Positions 1 through 14,200 of a stretch of 64,000 nucleotides of DNA are shown piece by piece. A program made the translations under genes and the position numbers. Positions within the stretch are counted from its first letter, which is position 1. Each line of letters opens with the position of its first letter. The stretch comes from Onchidella celtica (Eukaryota > Mollusca > Gastropoda > Systellommatophora > Onchidiidae). Under the pieces are notes generated by a model. It ran no database searches. It was not told where the DNA came from and worked only from the letters and a program-made list of their open reading frames with translations. The stretch is taken from positions 52,920,467 through 52,984,466 of the forward strand of contig OZ007570.1 in the NCBI GenBank assembly GCA_963931925.1, written 5' to 3'.

Positions 1-2162
1 TCATCTTGAGATGTTGACACAAGACTGTGCCCGGAAATTTATTTTTTTTTAATTATTATTTTGTACATAAATAATCTTCCTTAACCCTCCCCCCAATAAA
101 TTTGACTGATTTTGTCCTGAAGAGTCACACAAAGAGAAAACATAAGTAGAATGTTATCTGGTTTGCCTTTGCACATGCACTAACAAAACTAGATTACAGC
201 TGCACTAAAGCTGTTGATAAGCCTAGAGCTATCCAAGAAATCCTGTTTTCTCACTATCCCTCCTGCCCTCAACCTTTTAAAAATTCAAGAAGGTTGCACC
301 TGCGTTCCCACTGTAACAGGATCCACATGAGTAGAGAGTACGCTAGGGAGCATCTGGACATTAAAGAAAAGAAATGACACGTGGAATGAGTTAAAGACAG
401 TCCTACCTTGATGACTGAAACTTGTATAAAAATTAATTTAAAACATGTTCACTCAGGTTTACAATAAATTATCACACACACAAACCATCACAATCATTTT
501 ACAATATTCTTGAGTCTGCTGTTTCTTTTGTGACATTGTTAAACTGAACTCTAGGCAAAACTGTCTTGAGAGGTAATAAATATGCTCCAAAAACTTCCAG
601 ACAGTGTGGGAAGAAAATGAAAAGTTTGAAAGTACCGCGCATATGCCTCCAATATGATTTATAGGAAGAACAAATGAGTGACACTGGCAAACTTCAGATG
701 GCTTCACATAGTTTTAGGATTTAATGAAGTATTTTTCCTTCTTTTGTAATTTACCATATAGTTTCTTCGATGCTTTCTTTTCAAACACATGGCATAGCAA
801 CATACAATTCTTTCTTCCCCTCTCTCTTTTTTTCCCCCATATTTTAACACTATTCGGGTAAATATAAAACCATTAATTGTAACTCCCTAACACAGGAAAA
901 ACCTTTCAAAATTAAAGCATCTGAGTAAGTACAATAATAACATGCCACATTCTGAGAGGCTCCACAATCTTTAATTCCCATATGAATTTATTAATTTTCC
1001 TGTACAAACCCTTTTCTACGATCTCATACAAGTGTCAGAAAAAAAACAACTCTTTCAGTGTCCCTGCTCATATTCCTCTTTATTACTAGCCATTAAATTC
1101 TATTGCTGGAAATTCCTAACTCCCTTCTGAACTAGCAAGCCAGTTCCACGCCTTTCCCCACATCTGTCATCACCAGAATAAAATACCCACAAAAACAATT
1201 AGGAAAAAGAACAAAGTGTTACGAGGTTACTGTGCGGAGTAGTTAGTCTATATGAAAGAATGAGGTCAAAGTTCAGAGTCAGAATCTCAAGAACTGTAAA
1301 TTATGCTGAGTGGTATTTTCTTGGTTATCATTATGACCAGTTCTGATGTTCACAGAGCATTAGTTCACAAACCAGTCTCAACACAAGTGTTATTTAAAGA
1401 AACCCACTTCACTGCATGCAAAGCTGAAAACCGATAAGCTACAGTGATAGGCCAATAAACAGTTTGACACAATATGATCTTGCCAAAATGCCAAAAGTTA
1501 CTTCACCAGAGTCAAAACATCAAACTTGGAACATGACAATGCCATGGATGAGATACCCACTTTAGTACACAAAGAAACTGCAACCACTTAAGCAAATCCA
1601 TTAATTCAATTGAATGGAAAAGATTGTAGAATCAGCAAATCAGTGCATATAGTTTCAGGGTTCAATGACATAATTCTGACCACAGTTACATAGTAAAAAT
1701 GTTCTCTACTTTATACAAAAAGAAAGCCTACATTTCAAGTTAAAAAATCAATTTTATTGTTGCAATTTACATTGTGATAATTCCCTCTGAACCCTGCAAT
1801 CTAAGCTTTCTCATGTCAAAGTGGGTTAAAGTTTGGCCCTGAAAATTATCAATGCAAAGTCCAAGTTGCACTTTACCTGAATGAATTCAAATACAGCCAG
1901 ATCAAATGGTATTTGAAATTTCTACCTCAAAATCTCTCTCACAACACACTACTTTACTCCATATATAAAATGATTAAATTTAATTTAAAGTTCAAACAGC
2001 ACAAGTATCCTAATTTATTTTACATATATTTTGAAATGCTTTTCTTCCATACTCATTATAGTGTCACAATGGATATCCTAAATTTAGATTTAGATTAAAA
2101 CGAGGGATTCAATGTGATCATTACTGCTTTACTTCTGGTACAATTGTCCCATGTAACCCTAC
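1..2162. other. UNC80 intron 17, partial
   Basis: This AT-rich sequence follows exon 17 of UNC80. I searched the minus strand for the next conserved blocks of the family and found none. The short open frames here have no recognisable content. Confidence 0.6.
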
Positions 2163-2298
2163 CTTTGTGATCTTACTGCGGAACAAGGATTTTTTGGATT
2201 TGCGTCTGTTTATAGCATCCTCTGAGCTGTGCACTGGTTTGGTTGTGGGTGGTGTCTCTTTTTCATCTCCACTTTCTGATGTCACAGATGTTGTTCTC
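2163..2298 (-). CDS. UNC80: UNC80 coding exon 17, last one seen
   Basis: It encodes RTTSVTSESGDEKETPPTTK and then INRRKSKKSLFRSKITK, a basic stretch at the place where the family has SRSRRISLRKKLK. The acceptor is ccatttcag and the donor gtagggtt. Phase 0 out. Confidence 0.85.
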
Positions 2299-5200
2299 CT
2301 GAAATGGTCAGTTAAAGACATACAGTGCTAGCCTTGACAAGAATGAACACAGGCAAAGGTTAACAAACAATTCAATATTTGATTACTTCAAATCTTTTCA
2401 GCTGTAAAAGACAATTATGACACTGGAAAACCTAAAACAATATTATTTGACTAATACAAATCTTTTCAGTTTGATAATATAATTTTACAAAAATGGGACA
2501 AATTGTTCATCTAATGGGAGTTTAAAATTGGATTTTTATTTCATCTGCAACAGTCCTAGGTAGTGCAAAGTGAACCTCAAAGACTTCTTAGGTTTGTTTA
2601 TTATAGCCTTGGCAACTCAATCACTTCCATAACTTCTTTAAACAATTAACATCACTTTTTATGCACTCCAGTTCTCCAGCTTCTCACTTTTTTCTTCAGG
2701 TATTAATTCAAAAGGAAAAAAGGATGGACTCAGAAAGAAGCAGTGGAGGATATGAACACCATTGCAATGCACTATTGAAGGGAGGCAAAAAGGATTTTGA
2801 GAGGCATCAATTTACTGTGACTATACGGGCTGAATATAGTGTTTCTAAGTTGGTATCTAGTAGAACATCTGAGCAAATATGGTAAGAAACAATATTCAAG
2901 ATCAGAGAACAACACTTATACTGATTAAAAAAAAAAAATAATGCCTTGCACCATAAACACCAGACTTACTTTATTGGTGAGGATTGCTTCTTCAGTAACA
3001 GTTCTTTTTTCCTTTCTGCGCTTTCACGTCTTACTTTCTGAAGTGAGTCTAACAGGCCACTCAAGGCCACTCGCCTGAACGTCCCACCATGAATCTCTTT
3101 CACATAAGCCATCATTTGCCTTACATCACAGAACAGGCTCTGTTGGCATGGAAAGAAATATTGCAAAGGTAATGAAATAAACTACTTTCAAATTCCTTTA
3201 TATGTCCTACCGTAAACTAGCCTGCATAAATGGACAATACCAATAAAGGCGAGACCCTAATAAATTAAATATCAAAGAAGACTATGGTCTTAATCTTTAT
3301 CACAGTTACGAATGTGCTTTCCAGTTACCACTGAAAACAGAATAGAATAGCTGAATGCTGAGATTTTCCATGAAAGAATAACATACAAATTACAAACACT
3401 GTATGAAATCAGTGGAATAAGAACCAGTACTCTGTGTTGATTCCTTAATTTTGCTTGAGGAGAAACACTAACTGAGTAAGCAAACAGAATAACACTGGAT
3501 TAAAGCAGATTTCTGATTCAGCCTTGTGCATGAAATGTTCCAAAAATGTTATATAACTGCATGAAATTACTAAAAAATACTACTTTCTGGTAACAAGTTT
3601 CCATCCACTGACTGGGAATGAGTTTGAGTTTGGAAAAAGTACATCGACACGATAGAGGCCATCTTGTGCTAAAAGAGGCAAGAAGATAGACTGAATATAA
3701 CAGAAGGAGACCCTTCCAGGAGTGCCCACCAACCACCCACCTGGGAATAAGTAATCTTCAGAATCATACTTACAATGTTTTCATTGCCATAGAGGTCACT
3801 TGCACACTCAACACAACGAGTGACCAAAGGCTTGACAAGATTGGCAATCAGCACCCCCTCCACACCTCGGTAACCTTCTCCTCCCACACTATGGCCAAAG
3901 TTATTTGCATAACCAGTGCGCGGAATGTTTTCTTGAGAAACTGACTTCTTCTGAGCTGGAAAAACAAGGCAAATACTGATGTAAGCCGATAAGTATATCA
4001 TTTCCATTAAAACCTATCAAAACTAAGCATTTAACTGATACTAATACTCAAGTTAAATGAAACTGATACTAATACTCAAGTTAAATGACTGAAAATTATC
4101 TCATTTAACAAAAGGAATTCTTATAATGAAGGATATATAAATGATGTATACATCAAATCCATCTAATGTTCCATATATTTCATATTTCATCTACTGCCAG
4201 TGCCCTTTAAATTTTTTAATTGCATGCCAAACTTCTAGATTCATGGCCATTGTATGACACTAAGTTCCCAGATTATGTGGATCATATCCAATCAGGCAAC
4301 CTGTGATGATATTCAGTTTGTTCATTATAGTAAATAACAGAAATGGAAAATATACAATTTGGTTGTTTTCCTTTCAATTTCAGAGCCTCGCTAACCCAAA
4401 TTTGGTCTGGTGCAGGCAAAGAAAATAGCATTATGCATGCAAATAGAACCTCCCTGCATTCCTTTCTCAAATAAGCTATGGCAGCTGAAATTATCATTCA
4501 GCACATTCTTCAAAATTGAGATAGGTGTGATTCTCATTTCCGCACACAATTTGAATTTATAATCTTACATGCCATTCTTTGTTTGTTGTTTCAACAGCAT
4601 GAAACGAATTCATTCTGTATTGTCACAATTCCATGCTTTAGGCCAGACTCAGATCAAATTTAGGGGGTGACAAAATCAGGATTATTATCTTCACAATTCT
4701 GATGTTTCAGAGCATGTCCAGGAATTCACATGTATCATGACACTCTTTCTTTACTTCATTTTTCATTGATTTTTTTCTTTTTCCCAATCCAACAACTTTT
4801 CCTTTCCAAAATGCTGCATAGTATCAATTACACATTATAAAAATTTCACTCATTAAAAATTGTTAAAAGACAGTGAGATTTTATCAGAACAAAATGATGT
4901 GTGCTGCATTCAATACAATTTATGGATTAAAAGTGTCATTTCATTACATCTTACATAGTAAAATAAAATCATTGTGATTTTAATCTGAACAATATACATT
5001 ACATAATCATGAACAAAAGTGAAAGCCACACACAAAAAAATATAGTCTTACACATTGGTGACTGCACCAAGGTGGTGGGATCAAAGCAAAAGCCCAGGAA
5101 AGCATGCAAGAAATCAACTGTCTCTTGAAGTGGCCGCTTCTTGATTGTATCTCTCACAAATTTGTGGAACAGCATGGGATTGATTTTGTGCAGGCGCTGT

Positions 5201-8200
5201 AAACAGTTTTGACCTTTCAGACGCAGGTGGTCCCCTTGTGATCCCATCACTCCGTCCCCACAGCCATGCGGGCAGCCTAGAGCCTTGTAGATTCTGAAAG
5301 ATTGAACAAATTTATGTAATTAAGTAAAAAAAAAAAAAAAATAATGATAAAATATCAAAAATAAAATAAAGTTTGAAAGTAAATACAGTCGACATTGATG
5401 ATGTCCAGGGGACATAAAATTTAACATCTTACTATCCGTTAAATCATCTTAAGCATTATTAAGTTATCTACCTTAGATAAACTATGTTGATAAATGATGG
5501 AAGCAGTATTGTTATGTAGGTGACCTTTGGTTGTTTTTTTCTAAGGAGGGGGTATTTTTTGTGTGTGGGCCAACGTGTATTAGGGTGTGTGAGGGGATAT
5601 TGTTTAAAAAAAAAAAAAGAATATTCACCCAAAGCGATGGTGTCAGAACATTTCTAAGGAAAATGTTCTGTTTCCAAAGGGCAAAAATTAGCACACAATA
5701 TTACCTGTCAGTCGACTTAACATTATGTTGTTATATGACTGTCAGCATGCAAGATACGCCAACCAAACAAATATGGCTTGCATTTTCCATTATTATTTAT
5801 ATAAATGTGAATATCATACAAGACCCTCCCACTGGTCACACTCGCATCATGTAGCACTGAGCCTAAACTAACACAATAAACATCGCCCATCTGCGGTGAC
5901 CGAGTGAGCATGGTATTTGACACCTTCGTGGACTTGCTGGCGCCGACTGTCTTTGCTCCATGTCCCGTGAATACGGTTGAATCTCTATTGCGTAGATAAA
6001 AAAAAAAAGTTCAAAAATTGTGGCCACGCATGTTACAGTACATCCATGTGGGTAAACCTTTGTGTCAGGGTTAGGACTAGAATTGCCGTGCTGGGTCACG
6101 CTTTGTTTATTTCATGGCATCATTGATTTTAGCCAGTGCAAACGTCCTTGAACTATTCCCGTGGACAGTTTGTTTTTGAAACGCTTTTTCTTAGAGATGG
6201 AAAGAAAGTGGGGCAAGATAGAACGAATGGATAAATTAACAGTGACGGTGCAGTTTTCGACCCCGTGGTTTGGGTGTACTTTAGCAAGGGAAGACGGGGC
6301 GAATAAGGAGTGAATAAATTCGTACATAAAACGTAGAGGGTGTAGTGACTTTACGAAAGCTTTTGACATCCTAATTTAACTTTGTCTGTTACTATTAATA
6401 GACTGCGAGCTGAGCTCGAAATGGATGCACCAATCAAATTTGAGCAGTTCGCTGGGGTTGCAGAAGATATAAGCGGAGCCATCTTTAGGTTTCTTCACTC
6501 CATGCAGATCCTTTCCTTCTGCGAGGGCGTCGGCTTAAGATTCGGCCTGAGAGAATCATGAGACTGTTAAAGACATGTCTATGTCCTTGATAGACAATGG
6601 AATTTACCCACAGCTATTTTCTCCAGTTCCCTGATATCGTTTCAGGGAACCAATCGTAAGTTTCGAGACAGTGCGTCGACGATGACGTGAATCTGACCCT
6701 AATTTTCCAGTAGAAGTGCTACCAAAGGATGCAAGACTATAATGTTTTTACTTGCAATTAAGATCTAGAATGAGTGACTGGTATACACATTTGTAAATTG
6801 TAATTGATGTGTCTGGATGAGGCTGGGGATTGCCAGCCCATCCTAGAGCAGATCTAGATCCATCTTAACTACGTCAGTGTGTCTTGACGGTTTGATCCTT
6901 TATAAGTAATTTACTGAGTGAATATTGTCGTCTGAGACATAAGAATATTATTTGTGAGATAGTAGGCAGATATATTTCTGAAGATAAATAATTACTAAGT
7001 AAACTGTGAATGAGTCAGAATGATATGGATTTTCTAATCTTTTAAGTATCTAGAGGAGACTTCTAGTTATGTATTATAGTATTTTCATTTGATGCTGCTG
7101 ATGTGGTCTTTTTAATATGTAAGATAGACGAAATTGTTAGTAATTTTAAGTAATAAATTTGTGGCCCTACAAGGTCCTTGATATAACTTACACGAAATTG
7201 TTATTAGTGTATGTGGCATGGGATGGCAGAGTAATTTGTAAAACCTCTCGATATTTATTAAATGCAGTCGAACACCTAAATTCCATAATATACCACCCCG
7301 TAACACGCGAGGGCAGGACCCAAATCGTAACACTGGAGAGGGACCCTTAAAAGAACTTTAATAACACCATGCCATTTAAGTAAATTATTTAAAACCTATT
7401 GTATTTTTATTCCATTATTTGATATTGTACTCCTGTAATATTATGTTTGCAGGTCCTTTTAATTATAGATTTTAGGCAATTTCTATTAATATAACATTGT
7501 GTTTCAATTTCATATGGTGAATTCAACATCCCATTGACCCGTGGACACCGGCGAGGGAGACAATCTTCACCTTACAGATCTACCTCAGACAGAAATACAG
7601 TTTTGGGCTTGGAGCTATGGATTAAGGATAATTACCTTCTGAATTCCTCAAAAAGAAAGATAAGTGATCCATCTAACTAACAGTCTTGAGGAGGGCGACG
7701 TACTTTCCGCTCTGTGTGTGTTTCCAGGCCATTTTACTTTTTACTATATGTTTAGTTTAAGTGCGGGAGGTTGGTTGGGATCATAGTTTAGCATATCTTC
7801 TTTGCCATTACGAAGGATATTGGAGTGCCTTGGTGGCTATTTATAATAACTCGGGGGGGATTTGCTTCACTGTGAATAGTTCTTTTAGGGATCCATTATT
7901 CGTATAGATTGTGGCGTTTCTTTTCCTTCCTTACATTTTTTAGGAAGATGTCTCTCCTGTCTTTTTTCTTAAACTTTCTGTAACATAAGTTAGGACTTGT
8001 AGGGTCTGTTATCGTTCGTTTTACTTGTCAGTATACGTCCTGTTTATTGTATTTCTTTTTGCTTATTATAAACTTTAAACTACTATACTAACATTGATAT
8101 GTTTACAATATATGCCTGAGGTGTTTCACGTGCTAAAACCACGTTGAATTGTAATCTGGTATTGACATATGAGAGAGAGATATAATAAATTTTTGTTCAC

Positions 8201-11200
8201 GTGACAATTTCACGTTGAAGATAGATCTAGAGAGAATAATTTTGCAGTGGTAACAGAAGACACTGCGTGTCCGCGTTTTGATAAGAGAGAGATATTTCAA
8301 ATTTGTCGTGTTGAGAGAGAGATATATTTTTGATTCATCGCATTGAGAGAGCGATTCATTTTTCACAGTGATAACAGAGGACACTGGTCCGTCGCGTTGA
8401 GAGAGACATAAATTTTGAGAGTGATCACTCAAGACATTAATTTATCGCAGTAAAGGCGATATATAGTATTTTATTGCAGTGGGAGCAACGGATAGACGGC
8501 ACTGCCTTACTAGAATTCATATTCAGAGAGAGAGAGAGAGATAAAGTTTTTGCAGTTCAAGTATACTGCCTGTAATTTACAGAGAGAGATAGAACGTTCT
8601 TTTCGCGAAGCAGTGCTAACATAAGACACTGAATTAATATTAACAGTCAATAACTGTTCATATAATATAATTGATACCGCGATATCCCTTAATTAGTAGG
8701 TAAATACTTACTATTTACAGACTTTAACATATAATGGCTGAGTTTCTTAAATACTTTGAATCTGCCAAAGTTCTGGGCATACCAGAAGAAGAACGCGCCT
8801 CGTGGTGCGAACGACAAGTACAGCAAGACCGAGATCGTGAGGATCGGGTAGCAGCAAGAGAGAGAGAAAAAGAAGAAAGAGAAAGAGAAAGAGAAAAAGA
8901 AGTAGAGAGAGAAAAAGAAAGAGAAAGAGAACGAGAAAAAGAAGTAGAGAGAGAAAAGGAAAGAGAAAGAGAACGAGAAAAAGAAAGAGAGAGAGAAAAG
9001 GAAAGACAGCATGAACTCGCAATGAAAAAGTTAGAGCAACAATCGCTTGTAACACCCACCACTGCCACCAATACTTATGCTACCAAACCAAAACTGCCGA
9101 CATTTAATGAAAAACTCGACCGGATCGACGCATATTTACATCGGTTCGAGCTACACGCTAAATGCGTCGGATGGCAGCAGGCCATGTACAGTTCATGTCT
9201 GTCAAATTTATTAACAGGTAAGGCTTTAGAAGTATTTCATAGCCTCAAAGTAGAGGATGCCAATGATTATGACAAGCTTAAAACAGCACTGCTTAAGCGA
9301 TTCCAGCATACCGAGGATGGCTTTCATCAAAGATTTCGCTCATGTAAACCTGAGCCATCTGAAAATTTCTCAACTTATGTGAATCGATTGAAACATTATT
9401 TAGATCGCTGGATCGAGCTCGCGAACGTAACTACCGGAAATTATCTTCAACTTTATGATTTGGTCTTGAAGGACCAAATCTATACGGCATGTCATTCCGA
9501 TTTAGTTGCCCACCTTAAAGAGAGGGCACCAACATCCTCTGAAGAAATCACATCGTGCGCGGAACGTTACGCGTCCGCCCACCCAAATCGTCCTTTGGCA
9601 AAGCCTTCAACTATAGCACCGTGTTATGCCAACGTAGGCAAAGGAGCGCCAACCATACACGATCGTTCAAGGCCGACTCGTCGTCAGGCCCCAAATCCGC
9701 GCTCTCAATCAGAGCCGCCTTTTATTAGACAGAGAGATTTCCCAAATCGAGGTAATGTATCCCCGCGTCGAGGATACCAGAGTTATTCTTTTTACAAGCC
9801 TCGCCCATATTATCGTGGCAACTATCCAGGCCAACAATATAACCGGCCTCAGGGACCGCCGCGACGAGTGCATTTTGATGATAATCATAATTATAATAGA
9901 CCGCAGAGTCTTCCTTATCGTGGAAACGATCTTAATCGTACTATGTGTTTTAGGTGTAATAGGGTAGGCCACATACAAAAATTTTGTAACGTGAAAATGG
10001 AATCGGCAAATGCCTGCTCGGTTAAATCTACACCTTATGAGACTGACGGTCATTCTGAATCTTCATGACAATCAAAATCTATTCCAGTCATGTCCGCCCT
10101 ACATGAACTGGGTGAATTAACATTTTACCAGGGCCGCGTGAACGCGATTCGCGCTTCTGTTCTACGTGACTCCGGATGCACGACTATCGGCGTTCGACAG
10201 TCACTAGTCCGTCCAACACAATTTTTGGACAAGGATGTAACTTGTATTACTTTTGGCGGATCTGTAGAGCGATTCCGTCTTGCAGAAGTTTATATTGATA
10301 CACCTTTTCTCACAGGTATTGTTACTGCATGTGTACTGCCTAATCCAGTGGCTGATATAATCATAGGGAATGTACCTCAAGTAAATAAGTTTCCTATCGG
10401 TAACTTGGAAATTTGGACTGAGGAGGAGAGTGTTGCTTGTGCGACAACACGCCTACAATCGAGTCGACGAGCAGACAGTCCATTGAGTAATCCTACTATT
10501 GAAGTGAACATAACGTCTAGTGCATTTCATGATGAGCAACATTCAGATACTACATTGAAACATTTGTTTGCTAAGGTTGATCCTACCGCACCGGATACCT
10601 CTAAGTTTCTTATTAAAGATGACTTATTATATCGTAATTTTCGGAATAAGCGAGAGGCCATTATGCAACTTGTAGTACCGAGATCTTTTCGTCGCGACAT
10701 TATTCGTCTCGCGCATGACACTTCCTTGGCAGGTCACCAGGGAAAGGCCAGAACTAAGTCTCGAATACTATCGCAATTTTTTTGGCCCAGTATTTACGCA
10801 GATGTAAACCGGTTCGTATCAACATGTGACGTATGTCAGAGACGTACTCCTAAAGGAAGAGCATCGCGAGCTCCTCTGCAGGAGATGCCTATGGTCTCCA
10901 GACAATTTGAGCGCGTTGCCGTAGATATAGTTGGTCCCCTACACAAGTCAGACAGAGGACATCGTTTTATACTTTCTGTCATTGACTACGCAACCCGTTG
11001 GCCGGAGGCCATTCCGCTAAAAGACATTTCAGCTGATCATGTCGCTGAAGCTCTTATTACTGTTTTTTCGCGTCTTGGGTTTCCGGTTGAAATTTTATCG
11101 GACAGAGGTCCACAGTTTACCTCTGAGCTTTTTAAGAAAGTCTTGGAATTGGTCGGAATTAAACAAAGGTTGACATCTCCATACCACCCACAGTCTAATG

Positions 11201-14200
11201 GCTGCTGTGAACGTTGGAATGCTACCATGAAAAGTATGCTTGCACGAGTTTCCGCCGACAAACCGAGTGATTGGGATCGACAACTCCCCGCTATTCTTTT
11301 TGCATACCGAGAACTGCCGAACGCATCGACGGGTTTTTCCCCCTTCGAATTATTGTATGGTCGCAAGCCGCGTGGTCCAATGGCCATACTCCATGATTTA
11401 TTCGCCGGATCAGACACCGACGACAACGATACGCGGTCTGCATATCAATACGTTGTAGACTTGCGCCATCGAATACTTAACGCATGTCAGCTCGCACAAA
11501 AATCTTCAGCTGCGCATGCTAGTCTTTATAAACTATATCGTGATCAAGGTAGCCGATTGCGAACCTTGGCCGCCGGAGACCAAACTCTTGTTCTCCTTCC
11601 GGAGACCAAAAATAAACTCCTTCTTACATGGAAGGGACCTTTTAAAGTTCTAAAGAGACTTTCTCGAGTAAATTATCTTATCAAGATTCGAGGACAGGAC
11701 AAAGTCTTCCATATAAATATGTTAAAGCAGTACCTGTCCGATGATGATAATCGACAGAATAATCGCCGAAATGTGGTTGCTCAGGCCAATGCGGCCTTGG
11801 TTTCAGTTGACGATGATGATCCTATTAAGATAGAGAAATCAATCCCCGCACTTCGATCTTCTGAAAACACTTCGGATGTAAATATAAATCCAGATTTATC
11901 TGAATCGCAAACACAAGATTAAAGAGATTTGCTTAACGAGTTTACTACAGTCTTTACTGATCTACCAGGTAATACTTCTTTGGTACAACATGTTATAAGA
12001 TTAAAGACGGATATACCCGTCTTTGTTAAACCATACCCGCGTCCGCTGCACGCACAGGAGACTATAATAACCGAGGTACGTAACATGTTTCACCTAGGAG
12101 TGATAGAGCGATCGACGAGCCCATATAACTCACCCATCGTCTTAGTGAAAAAAAAAGATGATACCGTGCGTTTTTGTATTGACTATCGTAAACTTAATGA
12201 GGTTACGATATATGACGCTGAACCGATTCCCAACCAGGAGAATCTTTTTGCTCAGTTAGCCAGGGCAACGATTTTTTCTAAAATTGATCTTTCCAAAGGC
12301 TATTGGCAAATTCCGCTTGATGAGAATAGCAAGCAATATACCGCTTTTCAGACTCCGTTAGGTCTTATGCAGTGGCGCTATATGCCTTTCGGGTTAGTTA
12401 CAGCCCCTGCCACTTTCGCCCGTATGATGACAATATTGCTTCAGGGTATGAATTCCGTAGTGTCGTATTTTGACGACATTTGTATTTATGAGACCAATTG
12501 GTCGGGCCACCTCGCAGCCCTACGACAAGTTTTTATTGCTCTTCGTCGAGCTGGCCTTACGGCGAAACCCAGTAAGGTGTTTTTAGGATATAATGAAATT
12601 AATTTTCTGGGCCATACAATTGCCCACGGCGTTCAGACTCCTGATGACAAGAAGATAACTACCATCTTAAAGCTCCAACCACCTCGAACTAAGAAAGAAG
12701 TTCGTAGTTTATTGGGCTTTCTTAACTATTATAGGAAATTCATTCCAAATTTTTCTTCGCTTACAGCTCCGTTGTCGGACCTCACAAGAAAGAATTTTCC
12801 TAATAAAGTGAAGTGGACAACCGAATGTGCTGATACACTTCGTACCGTTCAACAACTGTTTTCCACTTCCCCCATTCTCATACTACCAGATATAAACCAA
12901 ATATTTATTGTCCGCACTGATGCGTCGGACAAGGGATTGGGAGCTGTGTTGTTGCAAGAACGAGACGATACCTTGCGGCCATGTCTATACGCCAGCCGCA
13001 AGTTGCTAGATAGGGAATGCCGCTATGCAGTTATCGAGCGAGAGTGCCTCGCTATCATTTTTGCTGTAAACGCATTTTCGCGATATCTACTCATGTCCGA
13101 GTTTATAATTGAAACGGACCATCGTCCGTTGTTATTCTTAAAGACTAACAGGGCTAAAAATGCTCGATTAACGAGGTGGAGTCTTGCACTCCAGGAATAC
13201 CGGTTTGTTATCCGGGCTATCCCGGGCGGTGACAATTCCCAAGCTGATATTTTGTCACGTCTCATTTAATTTCCTATTAAACAGTGTTGTGTCTTGTATT
13301 GGGGTTGGATAGTGCTTGTCCCCCTCAATTCTAGACGGTGGATGGATTCACATTTATCTTGTTCATTACTTTATGAACCAGTTTTACAATCTTTTTTTTT
13401 GTGAATATCCTCTTTCCACCAGCGTCATTCCTGACTGTGACCTGAACTTCTGGCAAACCTGACGCCCTTGTCAGCGGGTCAATGAGATGGAGACATGGCA
13501 AACCAAGCTACCAGAGCTACTGCTGCCATTGGATACCACAGTATTTTAATTAACAATATATTGTGTGTGAATGTGTATATAAGCAGCAATTGTGTGTGTT
13601 GACTAGATAATTATGAGCCTATTCCTTCAGTAAGGCTTCATTATTTGATAATAGTTATACTTTAATCCAGCAGTATACAGTGATATACTCATTATTATTA
13701 TAGATGTTCTCAGAATTTTGATTGTGTGCAGTAAGAATGTTTAAATAGGATAAATTCTATAGAACGTGGCATCAATAATTGTATGCTTTTTGTCCATCCA
13801 ATATGCACGTTCTTAGTTAGATTTTTCTTCTCAAGCTTAAGGCTCATTTTTCTACAGTACTACTTAAGCCCCTACCACAATAACTTTCGGATTTCTTGGA
13901 TCCTATCGTGTAAATTTTATTTAAAATTTTCACTGGGGTGGGGGATATGTCAGGGTTAGGACTAGAATTGCCGTGCTGGGTCACGCTTTGTTTATTTCAT
14001 GGCATCATTGATTTTAGCCAGTGCAAACGTCCTTGAACTATTCCCGTGGACAGTTTGTTTTTGAAACGCTTTTTCTTAGAGATGGAAAGAAAGTGGGGCA
14101 AGATAGAACGAATGGATAAATTAACAGTGACGGTGCAGTTTTCGACCCCGTGGTTTGGGTGTACTTTAGCAAGGGAAGACGGGGCGAATAAGGAGTGAAT

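Noticed and set aside
6112..7350. Open frames of 63-85 codons in the LTR, repeated at 13997-15254
   Set aside because: They are the same LTR sequence twice, with no similarity to known proteins; chance frames in U3/R.
8689..9071. Three minus-strand open frames opposite gag, Ser/Phe/Leu-rich
   Set aside because: They are antisense shadows of the GAGAAA/GAGAGA repeat that encodes the Arg/Glu segment of Gag.
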